A stretch of DNA of 9,280 bases from Rhodospirillaceae bacterium (GCA_002691085.1 NZGX01000005.1:1-9280), one strand, 5' to 3'; positions 1-7,975 are shown, numbered from the stretch's first letter. Notes: generated from the sequence alone by a model not told the origin. A program made the numbers and translations.

Positions 1-668
1 ACACCCTGTAAAGATAGAATTTCAACAGAATTTGATGATTTTACAGACCCTCCATACAAGATGGCTGTATCTTTTATCCCAATTGATAAGAGTGTTTCAC
101 GAATATAAGCGTGGGTGTCGAAAATTTGTTCCATTGAAGGAGTTAACCCTGTGCCAATTGCCCACACTGGCTCATAAGCAACAATAATATCCTTCAACGA
201 AGCAATATCAGGAACACTTCCAAAAATTTGTTCTTTAAGCACTTTTTCAGTTTGATTACTATTTCTTTGATCTTGTGTTTCACCAATACAGATTATTGGG
301 ACTAATTGGCAATTTATAGCATTTAAGGCCTTTTTATTTACAATTTCATTACTTTCTAAGTGGTTTGCTCTTCTCTCAGAGTGTCCAACTATCACGTGTG
401 AACAACCCAAATGAGATAATAAATCAGGGCTAGTGTCTCCGGTATGGGCACCTTTAAGCTCAGAATGGCAGTCTTGAGACCCAACATATAGGTTATTGGC
501 ATTACAAAAGGGCTTTATAGAAGAAATAAGAGGAAAAGGTGGACAAACAAGTACATCTGCTGCGTGCGTGTCATTTTTCTCAAGATAGTTACTTATATCG
601 GTAACTAAACTAATAGAATCATCCAAAAGGCCATTCATTTTCCAATTTGCAGCAATAAATTTACGCAT
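1..668 (-). CDS. tpiA: Triosephosphate isomerase (3' end outside window)
   Basis: This gene encodes the cytosolic TIM-barrel enzyme that interconverts dihydroxyacetone phosphate and glyceraldehyde 3-phosphate in glycolysis and gluconeogenesis. I translated the minus strand by hand. The ATG at 668-666 opens a frame of 222 complete codons that runs off the left edge, so about 25-30 residues are missing. All catalytic elements are visible: AANWKMNG at residues 6-13 (Asn8, Lys10), the electrophilic His96 in GHSERR (95-100), the catalytic base Glu166 in YEPVWAIGTG (165-174) with the phosphate-gripping loop 6 just after it, and the phosphate-binding YGGSVK at 205-210. The segment after GHSERR reads ANHLESNEI where GETD-like sequence is usual; the glutamate is kept. 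A purine-rich stretch at 680-685 is the likely ribosome binding site. The gene is divergent from the PpiD-like gene. Identification is secure. Confidence 0.97.
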   Translation of the reverse strand, partial: MRKFIAANWKMNGLLDDSISLVTDISNYLEKNDTHAADVLVCPPFPLISSIKPFCNANNLYVGSQDCHSELKGAHTGDTSPDLLSHLGCSHVIVGHSERRANHLESNEIVNKKALNAINCQLVPIICIGETQDQRNSNQTEKVLKEQIFGSVPDIASLKDIIVAYEPVWAIGTGLTPSMEQIFDTHAYIRETLLSIGIKDTAILYGGSVKSSNSVEILSLQG

Positions 669-679
669 TTTATATTTTT

Positions 680-685
680 CCCTCT
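680..685 (-). promoter_or_regulatory. Probable ribosome binding site of tpiA
   Basis: On the minus strand AGAGGG lies 11 bases upstream of the tpiA ATG, slightly far but usable. It overlaps a perfect 10-bp palindrome, CTCTTAAGAG (682-691), which may be chance. Confidence 0.5.
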
Positions 686-738
686 TAAGAGATGTTTCTT
701 AGTAGCTTAAATTCGTTTATAAGCACTATTTTTAGACT

Positions 739-744
739 ATTATA
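739..744 (-). promoter_or_regulatory. Candidate -10 box for tpiA
   Basis: The minus strand carries a perfect TATAAT about 70 bases upstream of the tpiA ATG. The bases at the expected -35 position (about 761-767) do not resemble TTGACA, so this rests on the -10 match alone in AT-rich DNA. Confidence 0.3.
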
Positions 745-777
745 TCAACTTATCTCAATATCAGGGTTACTCTTAAT

Positions 778-2685
778 ATGATCCAAGGTTTTCAACAAGC
801 AATAAAAAACAGCTGGCTTCTCAAAGGCTTTTTAGGTGTTGTCATGATCAGCTTTGCAATATGGGGCGTGGGTGATGCAATTAATCCTGCAGTAGATCCT
901 ACTGTGGCAATAAAAGTAGGACAAGTAGAAGTTGGAACCGACGAAATTCAAAGAAGGTTCACAGCAGAAGTTACTCAACTAAAAGATGCTCTTGGACCAG
1001 ACTTCACAGATAAAGATGCTGTTGATCTTGGTGTTATGGATAGAATTATTAAACAGGCAAGTCGGGCCGCTTCACTTGAAATGGCTGCAAAAGATATGCA
1101 ATTAGACTTACCAGATAAATCATTACGTAGACTCGTCATGGATATGCCAGAGTTTAAAGATGAAGTAGGAAACTTTAGTAGAATTATTTTAAACAATGTC
1201 CTGTTGAGTAATAATTTATCTGAACAATCATTTATCGAACTCTTAAGAGGTGATTTCCTGAGACAAAATTTGCTCAACCCTGTTGCAGAAAGTTCATCAT
1301 CTCCAGAGACACTAATAGATATATTATTTCAATACAGGGCTGAACAACGCAGTGCTGAAATTATTTATATTCCAAAATCAAAATTTAAATTAGAGTCTTC
1401 TCCAGATGAAAATATGCTTAGGGAAGTTTACAATACAAATTTAGATCAATTTAAAGCACCAGAAAGAAGAAAGGTTGAGGCAATTCTTGTAAGGGCATCG
1501 GAACTTGTTCCTATAAATAGTATCACTGAAGAAGAGATAAATAATTTTTATAATGAAAATATTTCTCGATATAGAACTGAACCAACAAGAACTGTACAGC
1601 AAGTTGTATTTAATGATGAGAAGCAAGCTTATGATGCATATTCAAGTATAAGCAACGCTGATACACTTAATCAATTAGAAGAAAAAATTGATATACCAGA
1701 AATAATCAATTTAGGAACACTTTCGAGAAATGATGTAACTGGTTTTGACATCAGTAGTATTTTTGACAGTAACAATATTGGCATTCTTCCACCAGTGAGC
1801 AGTGACTTTGGTTGGCACTTATTTGAAATAACTGATGTAAGCGCAGGAAGTATAAAAGCACTTCCAGTTGTGAAAGATGAGATCATAAAATTCATACAAG
1901 ACGATAAAGCTCTTGATGAAATGTATGAGGCAACAGTTTTTATGGAAGATCAACTTGCTGGTGGAGTAAGTATGGCAGAAATAAGTGAAACTCCATCATA
2001 TAAACTTATTAACCTTGAATTTATTAATCGTGACGGAATAGATATAAATGGTGCAAAAATAGATCTACCATTAGATGAAAATCGTTTCTTAAATTTAGTC
2101 TTTAGTTCTGAGCAAGGCATTGAATCTCAAATTATAGAAACAGAGGATTATGCATTCATACTTAAAGTGACTGAGATAAGACCACCTGCACCTAAACCTT
2201 ATGAACTGGTAGTTGATGACTTAAAAAAAATATGGAATAACAATGAAATTGTAAATGAAGTAAATAAGAAAGCTATATCTGTAATAGATAAAATAGGACC
2301 ATCCTCAGACCTTTTTAAAATTACTGAGAAAGATGAATTATTAGAATTTGCAAACCTAGGACCAGTAAGAAGGTTTGGAGATAGCCTCATGGTAAACTAT
2401 ATTATTCCATCACAGTATGTAAGTACTGATCTAATGAATAAATTATTCAATGCAAATATTGGCGAAGTTGTAAATGCCGAAGTTAATGATGGACACGTCA
2501 TAGCAAAACTAAAAGATATAATTAAACCTGATCCATTTTTATTTGCTAATACGAAGATACAAATTAGAAATGCAGTTAATTCAAATATACAAAATACTAT
2601 TTTACAAAATTTCACTGAATCAATTCTAGATGACTATGATATTTTTGTAAATCAAGAAGCAATCAATTTGCTAACGCCACAATAA
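778..2685 (+). CDS. ppiD: PpiD-like membrane-anchored periplasmic foldase (SurA_N / parvulin family)
   Basis: This 635-residue protein looks like a PpiD-type chaperone, which is tethered to the inner membrane and helps newly exported envelope proteins fold near the Sec translocon. The N-terminus has a short cytoplasmic segment and one hydrophobic span at about residues 15-35, with the signature run FAIWGVGDAI (26-35) typical of alphaproteobacterial family members. There is no cleavage site, so it should stay anchored with the bulk in the periplasm. Residues about 45-170 match the SurA_N-like chaperone region. A parvulin-like region follows at about 265-355, ending in FGWHLFEI (344-351), but the usual central glycine-rich parvulin core is poorly kept, so isomerase activity is doubtful. 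The length is close to the family norm of about 620-640. It starts after a weak AGGG site and stops 5 bases before the trpE ATG, implying co-transcription. The family is clear; the PpiD name rests on architecture. Confidence 0.87.
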   Translation: MIQGFQQAIKNSWLLKGFLGVVMISFAIWGVGDAINPAVDPTVAIKVGQVEVGTDEIQRRFTAEVTQLKDALGPDFTDKDAVDLGVMDRIIKQASRAASLEMAAKDMQLDLPDKSLRRLVMDMPEFKDEVGNFSRIILNNVLLSNNLSEQSFIELLRGDFLRQNLLNPVAESSSSPETLIDILFQYRAEQRSAEIIYIPKSKFKLESSPDENMLREVYNTNLDQFKAPERRKVEAILVRASELVPINSITEEEINNFYNENISRYRTEPTRTVQQVVFNDEKQAYDAYSSISNADTLNQLEEKIDIPEIINLGTLSRNDVTGFDISSIFDSNNIGILPPVSSDFGWHLFEITDVSAGSIKALPVVKDEIIKFIQDDKALDEMYEATVFMEDQLAGGVSMAEISETPSYKLINLEFINRDGIDINGAKIDLPLDENRFLNLVFSSEQGIESQIIETEDYAFILKVTEIRPPAPKPYELVVDDLKKIWNNNEIVNEVNKKAISVIDKIGPSSDLFKITEKDELLEFANLGPVRRFGDSLMVNYIIPSQYVSTDLMNKLFNANIGEVVNAEVNDGHVIAKLKDIIKPDPFLFANTKIQIRNAVNSNIQNTILQNFTESILDDYDIFVNQEAINLLTPQ

Positions 2686-2690
2686 GTGTG

Positions 2691-4190
2691 ATGGAACTAT
2701 ACCCAGAGTATAATACCTTTAAGGAAAAATATTTAACCAATACAGCTCAAGTTGTATGGACAACAATTTCTGGTGACCTTGAAACTCCTGTTTCTGCTAC
2801 AATTAAATTATCTGAAAATAATGAATATGTTTCACTTCTTGAGTCTGTAGAAGGAGGGGAAACAAGGGCACGATATTCTTTTGTATCAATGTCTCCTGAT
2901 TTAATATGGAGATATAATGGTAAAAATTCTGAAATAAATCATAACCCAATTGATAATGAAGAAAAATATAAACCCTTGGACGGCCATCCTCTTGAAACTC
3001 TTCGTACTATAATCAAAGACAGTAGATTTGAGCTACCAAAAGAAATACCACCAATGTCGTCTGGATTAGTAGGATATTTAGGTTATGATACAATTCGTCT
3101 TATTGAAGACATCCCCGACTCAAATCAAGATACTATTGGAATCCCTGATGGAATATTCTTTAGACCAACTATTACAATAGTTTTTGACTCAGCATCTGAT
3201 AAAATATTTATTGTTAGTACCATAAGGCCAAATGGAGATAATCCAAATTCTGCTTATAAGGAGGCTTCAGAATCACTTAAAAAAATTTTAGTAACACTTA
3301 ATAAACCTTTAAAAAACCAAACCATCATTGAAAAACAGAATGTAAAAGATCTTCCAGAACCTAAATCTAATGTTGGACGTGAAGGTTATTACTCAATGGT
3401 TGAGAAGGCTAAGAAATACATTCTTGAAGGAGATGCTTTTCAAATAGTAGTATCACAAAGACTTAAGGTGCCTTTTACTCTACCTCCATTTTCCTTATAT
3501 CGATCTCTTAGGCAAGTTAATCCCTCACCTTTCTTATTCTTTCTCAAGTTCCCTAATTTTTCAATTATCGGTTCAAGCCCTGAAATTCTTGTTCGTATAA
3601 GAGAAGGAAAAATTACAATAAGGCCAATTGCTGGAACTCGTCCCCGTGGTAAAAATAAACAAGAAGACGAATTTAATGCTCGAGAATTAATTAATGATAA
3701 AAAAGAAATTGCAGAACACCTTATGCTTTTAGACCTAGGGAGGCATGATGTAGGCCGCTTTGCTGAAATTGGTTCCGTTAAGGTAACTGAAAAAATGATA
3801 ATTGAATATTATAGTCACGTTATGCATATCGTTTCAAATGTTGAAGGAAAATTAAGAACAGGAAGTGATCCACTTGATGCTTTAACTGCGGGTTTTCCAG
3901 CAGGAACTGTCTCAGGAGCACCAAAAGTCCGAGCCATGGAAATCATTGATGAATTAGAAAACGAAAAAAGAAGCTTCTATGCTGGAGCCATTGGCTATAT
4001 TTCAGCAAACGGAGATATTGATACCTGTATAACGCTTAGAACAGCTCTAGTGAAAGACAATGAACTCATTGTACAAGCAGGAGGTGGTATAGTTGCTGAC
4101 TCTGACCCTGAAATGGAATTTCAAGAAAGTAACAATAAGGCTGGAGCTATAATTGAAGCAGCTAGACAATCAATCAATTACCTTTACTAA
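2691..4190 (+). CDS. trpE: Anthranilate synthase component I
   Basis: TrpE converts chorismate to anthranilate, the first committed step of tryptophan synthesis, using ammonia supplied by the TrpG glutaminase subunit. From the ATG at 2691 the product has 499 residues, normal for the family. An immediately preceding in-frame GTG (2688) is an equally possible start, and no clear ribosome binding site decides, so coupling to the upstream gene is likely. The LLES motif of the tryptophan feedback site is at 49-52. The chorismate-binding domain covers about 229-485: GSSPEIL 294-300, RPIAGTRPRG 311-320, catalytic His379 in HVMHIVS, FPAGTVSGAPK 402-412, and AGGGIVADSDPE 463-474. Likely magnesium ligands are Glu342 and Glu479. 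The usual DLGRND reads DLGRHD, with His352. LLES and the trp-operon-like context favour TrpE over PabB. No trpG follows; instead the convergent mfd ends 11 bp away. Confidence 0.95.
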   Translation: MELYPEYNTFKEKYLTNTAQVVWTTISGDLETPVSATIKLSENNEYVSLLESVEGGETRARYSFVSMSPDLIWRYNGKNSEINHNPIDNEEKYKPLDGHPLETLRTIIKDSRFELPKEIPPMSSGLVGYLGYDTIRLIEDIPDSNQDTIGIPDGIFFRPTITIVFDSASDKIFIVSTIRPNGDNPNSAYKEASESLKKILVTLNKPLKNQTIIEKQNVKDLPEPKSNVGREGYYSMVEKAKKYILEGDAFQIVVSQRLKVPFTLPPFSLYRSLRQVNPSPFLFFLKFPNFSIIGSSPEILVRIREGKITIRPIAGTRPRGKNKQEDEFNARELINDKKEIAEHLMLLDLGRHDVGRFAEIGSVKVTEKMIIEYYSHVMHIVSNVEGKLRTGSDPLDALTAGFPAGTVSGAPKVRAMEIIDELENEKRSFYAGAIGYISANGDIDTCITLRTALVKDNELIVQAGGGIVADSDPEMEFQESNNKAGAIIEAARQSINYLY

Positions 4191-4201
4191 ATACTTTAAT
4201 A

Positions 4202-7200
4202 TTATTCTATAATTTCTAATAATTGATTTAGAATCACAAACACACCATCAACTCTATCATTTAAATCTGCCCACTGACGACTGACTACAATTTTGTGATC
4301 TGATCTTACTTTAATAGAATCAGAGCTTGTCGAAATAAAAGAAATAAGGCCTTCTGGGTTTGGAAAGGCATTTTTATATAAAGATAAAACAGTTCCTTTT
4401 GGCCCAGCCTCAATCTTTTCAATATTTGTCAATCTACAAAGAGATTTTATCTTAACAATATCAAGTAAATTTTTTACTTCGGTAGGTAATTTACCAAATC
4501 TATCAAGCATTTCTTCTGAAAAGTCATCGATCTCATCATCTCTAGAAAGCTCAGCCGCTCTCCTGTAAAGTGTTAAACGCGTACCAAGGTCTTTTACATA
4601 GGTTTCTGGAATTAAGACTGATGTTCCTAAATTAATTTGTGGAGAAAACTCATCTTCTTCTTTCTTCTTAGATGATTTATCAGTTCGTGCCGCCTCAACA
4701 CCCTCTCTTAACATCTTTTGATAAAGTTCAACACCAACCTCTTTTATGTGACCTGATTGTTCTTCTCCTAACAAATTACCTGCCCCTCTTATATCTAAAT
4801 CATGGCTTGCGAGGGAAAAACCTGCGCCAATATTATCAAGAGTTTGCATCACATTAAGTCTTTTTTGTGCTCCCGGTGTCAGCTTTTTATTTTGATTGAT
4901 TGTAAGATATGCATAAGCCCTTACGTTTGATCGGCCAACACGCCCACGTAGTTGATAAAGCTGTGATAGTCCAAAATTATCAGCTCTGTGAATTATAATT
5001 GTATTCACTTTTGGAAGATCAAGACCGGACTCAATAATATTTGTGGCAAGTAGTATATCGTACTTTCCAGATGAAAAATCTGTCATCGCATTTTCTAAAT
5101 CATTTGAACTCATTTGACCATGTGCAACAACTAATGAAACTTCAGGCATTATTTCTTCAATTTGTTTTGCTACAGCCTCCAAATCTGAGATTCTAGGACA
5201 TACATAAAAACTTTGTCCGCCACGATACTTCTCACGCATAATTGCTTCCCTTATGACGACACGGTCAAAAGGTAAAACAAATGTTCTAACGGCGAGGCGA
5301 TCAACTGGAGGAGTAGCAATAAGACTAAGCTCTCTCACGCCACTTAGTGCCATTTGTAATGTTCTAGGGATCGGAGTAGCAGTCATTGTAAGCACATGAA
5401 CATCTGACTTTAATTCCTTCAAACGTTCCTTATGCGACACTCCAAAATGCTGCTCTTCATCAATAATAAGGAGTCCGAGGTTCGCAAATTCGATAGATTT
5501 CGATATGAGTGCATGGGTACCAATAATAATATTAACTTTTCCATCCTTAAGATTATTCTTAACTTCATTTATTTTCTTTTGGCTAACGAGTCTTGAGAGC
5601 TCTGCAACATTAACTGGAAAACCCTTACACCTTTGTGAGAAAACTAAATAGTGTTGTCGAGCTAATAATGTTGTAGGAACCACTATCGCCACTTGAACGC
5701 CGCTTAACGCTGCAACAAAGGCCGCCCTAAGAGCAACTTCGGTTTTTCCAAAACCAACATCACCACATATCAAACGGTCCATAGGACGCCCACTACCTAT
5801 ATCATCGATAACCTCATCTATAGCTTGCAGCTGATCTTCTGTTTCATTAAAAGTAAATTTCGAACAAAAATCATTATATAAGGGATAGTTTGGTATAAGC
5901 TTTTCTGCTTCCTTTATTTGTCGCTCGGCCGAGATTCGAATTAACTGTTCGGCCATATCTTTTATACGTTCCTTCAGTTTTGATTTGCGTGCTTGCCATG
6001 CTGCACCTCCAAGGTGGTCCAGCGCAACACCTTGGCTATCTGATCCAAAACGAGATAATACATCTATATTCTCAACTGGAACAAAAAGTCTATCTGCTCC
6101 GTTATAAAGAACCTTTAAACAATCATGTAAGGCATCACCAACATTAATAGCCTCTAATCCATTATACCTACCTATTCCATGTTCTATATGAACAACTAAG
6201 TCTCCATCATGAAGCTGGGAAACATCGGAAATAAAAGCATCACCTTTTCTCTTTTTATATGCACGGCGTCCCTGTCTTTCTCCAAAAATGTCTTCCTCGG
6301 TAATTACACATATCTTATCGTTTTCAAATCCCCTCTTAACAGGCAAAGTTATTAAAAATATTTTGTTATTAGTAGATTTTTCAACATCAAAATAATTCTT
6401 AGTATTTTTATTAATAGTAAGGTCATATTTTCTAGCTAAGTCTATAAACGTATTTAATGATGATTGAGTATTTAATGAGATTAAAACTTTAATATTTTCT
6501 TTAGAAAGTTTCTTTATGTATTGAAAAAGAGAATGGTACTTATCATCTTTATCATCAATATTAGATGATGAGAACATTAGTCCTGGTCTAAATATTTGTT
6601 TATTATCGATCTCATCATGTGAAATATACGGATTAAATTGGAAAGACTGTTTTTCAGATATTAATTTTAAAAAGTCACTTTTATCGAGAAAGAACATTGA
6701 TGGAGGAATTGGATGATAAATATCTCCCATAAATTCCTTATTTTTCTTTCCACCACTTATAGGGTCAAGAATTCTTCGACTTTCAAAATATTCTGAAATA
6801 AGATTTAGTCGAGAGTCAATGGACTCCTCCAAATTCCAATCTAAAGATAATGACGCATTAGGAGTATAAGAAAAAATTGTATCAAGATTAGAATAGAATA
6901 ATGGCAACCAATGTTCCATTCCAGGATAAGAACGTCCGTTTGAAATAAAGTCATAAAGTTCATCAGATTGAGAAACAGAACCAAATAGTTTTCTATATTC
7001 TATTCTAAAATTTTCAATTGCATTCTTAGAAAGAATAACTTCACTAACAGGTTTAATATTAATAGTCTTGGCTTTATTTCTAGTTCTTTGAGATACAGGA
7101 TCAAAATATTTTATACTATCAATTTGATTGCCAAAAAAATCAATTCGGACAGGTTGATTATATCCAGGTAAGAAAATATCAAATAAACTTCCGCGAATTG

Positions 7201-7690
7201 CAAACTCACCTGTACTCATTACCTGTTCATTTCGAACAAAACCAAGATTAATAAGCTCAGAAGAAAAATTCTTCATCTCTAGCTCTTCGCCTACCGAAAG
7301 TGTTTTAAGCATACCCCTAAACATCTTCAGTGGTGGTGTTTTTTGAATTGCTGATGCAACAGTTGTAATAACAACCCAAGGCAAAGCTTCTTTATGATCA
7401 CCTACAGCTGCAAGCCTTACAAAAGCATCCATCCTTTGCCCCACCAAATCAGAACGTGGTGATACACGATCATAAGGAACTGAGTCCCAAGCGGGGAATT
7501 TAATAATTGTAATATCTGGTGAAAAAAAATTTAAGGATTCAGACAAAACAGAAAGCCTCACATCGTCTGTTACGATATGAATATGTCCACCCTGGCTACT
7601 TCTTATAATCTTAGAGAGTATATAAGCATCTGCACCTTCTAGTGCACCGCTAAGTGATGTGCAGCCCAACTTAAAAGGTTTATCATCCAT
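4202..7690 (-). CDS. mfd: Transcription-repair coupling factor Mfd
   Basis: Mfd is a DNA translocase that recognises RNA polymerase stalled at a lesion, pushes it off and recruits UvrA for nucleotide excision repair of the transcribed strand. The 1162-residue product is full length. The N-terminal UvrB-like module (about 1-330) includes FPAWDSVPYDRVSPRSD at 65-81. The RNA polymerase-interacting domain is at about 485-560, with LVVHIEHGIGRY at 498-509. The RecG-like superfamily 2 motor follows: Walker A GDVGFGKTE 643-651, Walker B DEEQHFG 744-750, TATPIPRTL 770-778, and the motif VI region QLRGRVGR 913-920. The translocation (TRG) motif is around 961-980, LDIRGAGNLLGEEQSG. The C-terminal autoinhibitory TRCF domain fills about 1020-1150. 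All key motifs look intact. The ATG at 7690 lies 3 bp after the sdhE stop, with a GGA at the end of sdhE as the probable ribosome binding site, so translation is probably coupled. Confidence 0.98.
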   Translation of the reverse strand: MDDKPFKLGCTSLSGALEGADAYILSKIIRSSQGGHIHIVTDDVRLSVLSESLNFFSPDITIIKFPAWDSVPYDRVSPRSDLVGQRMDAFVRLAAVGDHKEALPWVVITTVASAIQKTPPLKMFRGMLKTLSVGEELEMKNFSSELINLGFVRNEQVMSTGEFAIRGSLFDIFLPGYNQPVRIDFFGNQIDSIKYFDPVSQRTRNKAKTINIKPVSEVILSKNAIENFRIEYRKLFGSVSQSDELYDFISNGRSYPGMEHWLPLFYSNLDTIFSYTPNASLSLDWNLEESIDSRLNLISEYFESRRILDPISGGKKNKEFMGDIYHPIPPSMFFLDKSDFLKLISEKQSFQFNPYISHDEIDNKQIFRPGLMFSSSNIDDKDDKYHSLFQYIKKLSKENIKVLISLNTQSSLNTFIDLARKYDLTINKNTKNYFDVEKSTNNKIFLITLPVKRGFENDKICVITEEDIFGERQGRRAYKKRKGDAFISDVSQLHDGDLVVHIEHGIGRYNGLEAINVGDALHDCLKVLYNGADRLFVPVENIDVLSRFGSDSQGVALDHLGGAAWQARKSKLKERIKDMAEQLIRISAERQIKEAEKLIPNYPLYNDFCSKFTFNETEDQLQAIDEVIDDIGSGRPMDRLICGDVGFGKTEVALRAAFVAALSGVQVAIVVPTTLLARQHYLVFSQRCKGFPVNVAELSRLVSQKKINEVKNNLKDGKVNIIIGTHALISKSIEFANLGLLIIDEEQHFGVSHKERLKELKSDVHVLTMTATPIPRTLQMALSGVRELSLIATPPVDRLAVRTFVLPFDRVVIREAIMREKYRGGQSFYVCPRISDLEAVAKQIEEIMPEVSLVVAHGQMSSNDLENAMTDFSSGKYDILLATNIIESGLDLPKVNTIIIHRADNFGLSQLYQLRGRVGRSNVRAYAYLTINQNKKLTPGAQKRLNVMQTLDNIGAGFSLASHDLDIRGAGNLLGEEQSGHIKEVGVELYQKMLREGVEAARTDKSSKKKEEDEFSPQINLGTSVLIPETYVKDLGTRLTLYRRAAELSRDDEIDDFSEEMLDRFGKLPTEVKNLLDIVKIKSLCRLTNIEKIEAGPKGTVLSLYKNAFPNPEGLISFISTSSDSIKVRSDHKIVVSRQWADLNDRVDGVFVILNQLLEIIE

Positions 7691-7693
7691 AAA

Positions 7694-7972
7694 CTATTGT
7701 TCCAACAACTGCTTTTGGTATTGTCTTAACATACTTAATAGGGTCAATTTTCCATTAATATATTTTGGTTTATCTTTAGTTGGAATATCCATCAGATCCG
7801 GATCAGGTATATCTAACAGATTCTCAAGTTCAATCAATTGATTATCATCTAGATCATCAATAATTTTATGAACAAATCCACCAATAACAGAATCAGCTTC
7901 TTTTGTTCCCCTTCTCAAAGAGCGGTATTTAAGTTTTTTCTTTTTTGTGTCAATATTCACTATATTTTCCAA
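7694..7972 (-). CDS. sdhE: Succinate dehydrogenase flavinylation factor SdhE (DUF339 family)
   Basis: SdhE is a small cytosolic protein that binds the SdhA subunit and promotes covalent attachment of FAD to succinate dehydrogenase. The 92-residue frame has the family signature RGxxE as RRGTKE (residues 20-25: Arg21, Gly22, Glu25), followed by LENLLDIPDPDLMDI (49-63), which matches the conserved L-x-x-LL-x-x-PDPDL core. The family usually has tryptophans before the RG motif and after PDPDL; here Leu19 and Met61-Ile63 stand there, and the protein has no Trp. The start is uncertain. The longest frame opens with TTG at 7972, but a GTG at 7960 (88 residues) has a GGA seven bases upstream and seems better. 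No in-frame ATG exists between the upstream stop and the motif. The stop lies 3 bp before mfd, an sdhE-mfd order I recall as common in Alphaproteobacteria. Confidence 0.9.
   Translation of the reverse strand: MENIVNIDTKKKKLKYRSLRRGTKEADSVIGGFVHKIIDDLDDNQLIELENLLDIPDPDLMDIPTKDKPKYINGKLTLLSMLRQYQKQLLEQ
7938..7966 (+). promoter_or_regulatory. Candidate promoter of the amidohydrolase gene, inside sdhE
   Basis: TATATT (7961-7966) is a plausible -10 box and TTCTTT (7938-7943), 17 bp upstream, a poor -35 box. Because only 15 bp separates the two divergent genes, any plus-strand promoter must lie over the start of sdhE, as this one does. Transcription would begin around 7973 and give a leader of about 15 bases. 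Confidence 0.25.
7968..7970 (-). promoter_or_regulatory. Weak ribosome binding site favouring a GTG start for sdhE
   Basis: On the minus strand GGA sits seven bases before the in-frame GTG at 7960-7958. No comparable purine-rich site precedes the TTG at 7972. This supports the shorter SdhE product but is only a three-base match. Confidence 0.3.
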
Positions 7973-7975
7973 AAT

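Larger units (their letters stand above)
669..777. promoter_or_regulatory. Divergent tpiA / ppiD promoter region
   Basis: These 109 bases separate the divergent starts of tpiA and the PpiD-like gene and are the only intergenic space above 15 bp in the window, so promoters for both genes most likely lie here. The sequence is very AT-rich. The central TATTATAT stretch (738-745) could act as a -10 region in either direction: TATAAT read on the minus strand (739-744) and TATTAT read on the plus strand (738-743). I cannot find a good -35 hexamer at 16-18 bp for either direction. AGGG at 763-766, 11 bases before the ATG at 778, is a weak ribosome binding site for the plus-strand gene. No terminator, small ORF or operator was recognised. 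Confidence 0.55.

Noticed and set aside
682..691. Perfect palindrome CTCTTAAGAG upstream of tpiA as an operator or restriction-like site
   Set aside because: A single 10-bp palindrome in AT-rich DNA is weak evidence, and half of it is explained by the ribosome binding site.
975..1277. A 100-codon open frame on the minus strand inside the PpiD-like gene
   Set aside because: It lies wholly antisense to a well-supported gene, has no recognisable family features, and is the kind of chance frame expected opposite AT-rich coding sequence.
1441..2615. Four short minus-strand open frames (61-74 codons) within the PpiD-like gene
   Set aside because: All are antisense shadows with low-complexity, Ser/Leu/Ile-rich products and no ribosome binding sites or motifs.
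4191..4201. A mobile-element scar at the trpE/mfd junction
   Set aside because: The 11-bp gap has no direct repeats, transposase remnant or terminal inverted repeats; both genes end cleanly.
4672..4857. A 61-codon plus-strand frame within mfd
   Set aside because: It is antisense to the conserved C-terminal part of Mfd, including the translocation motif region, and has no family features.
7659..7841. A 60-codon plus-strand frame across the mfd start and sdhE end
   Set aside because: It is antisense to two supported genes and does not resemble a protein family.
7931..7946. T-rich run as an intrinsic terminator
   Set aside because: It has no preceding GC-rich hairpin and is explained as the lysine codons near the SdhE N-terminus (residues 10-15).
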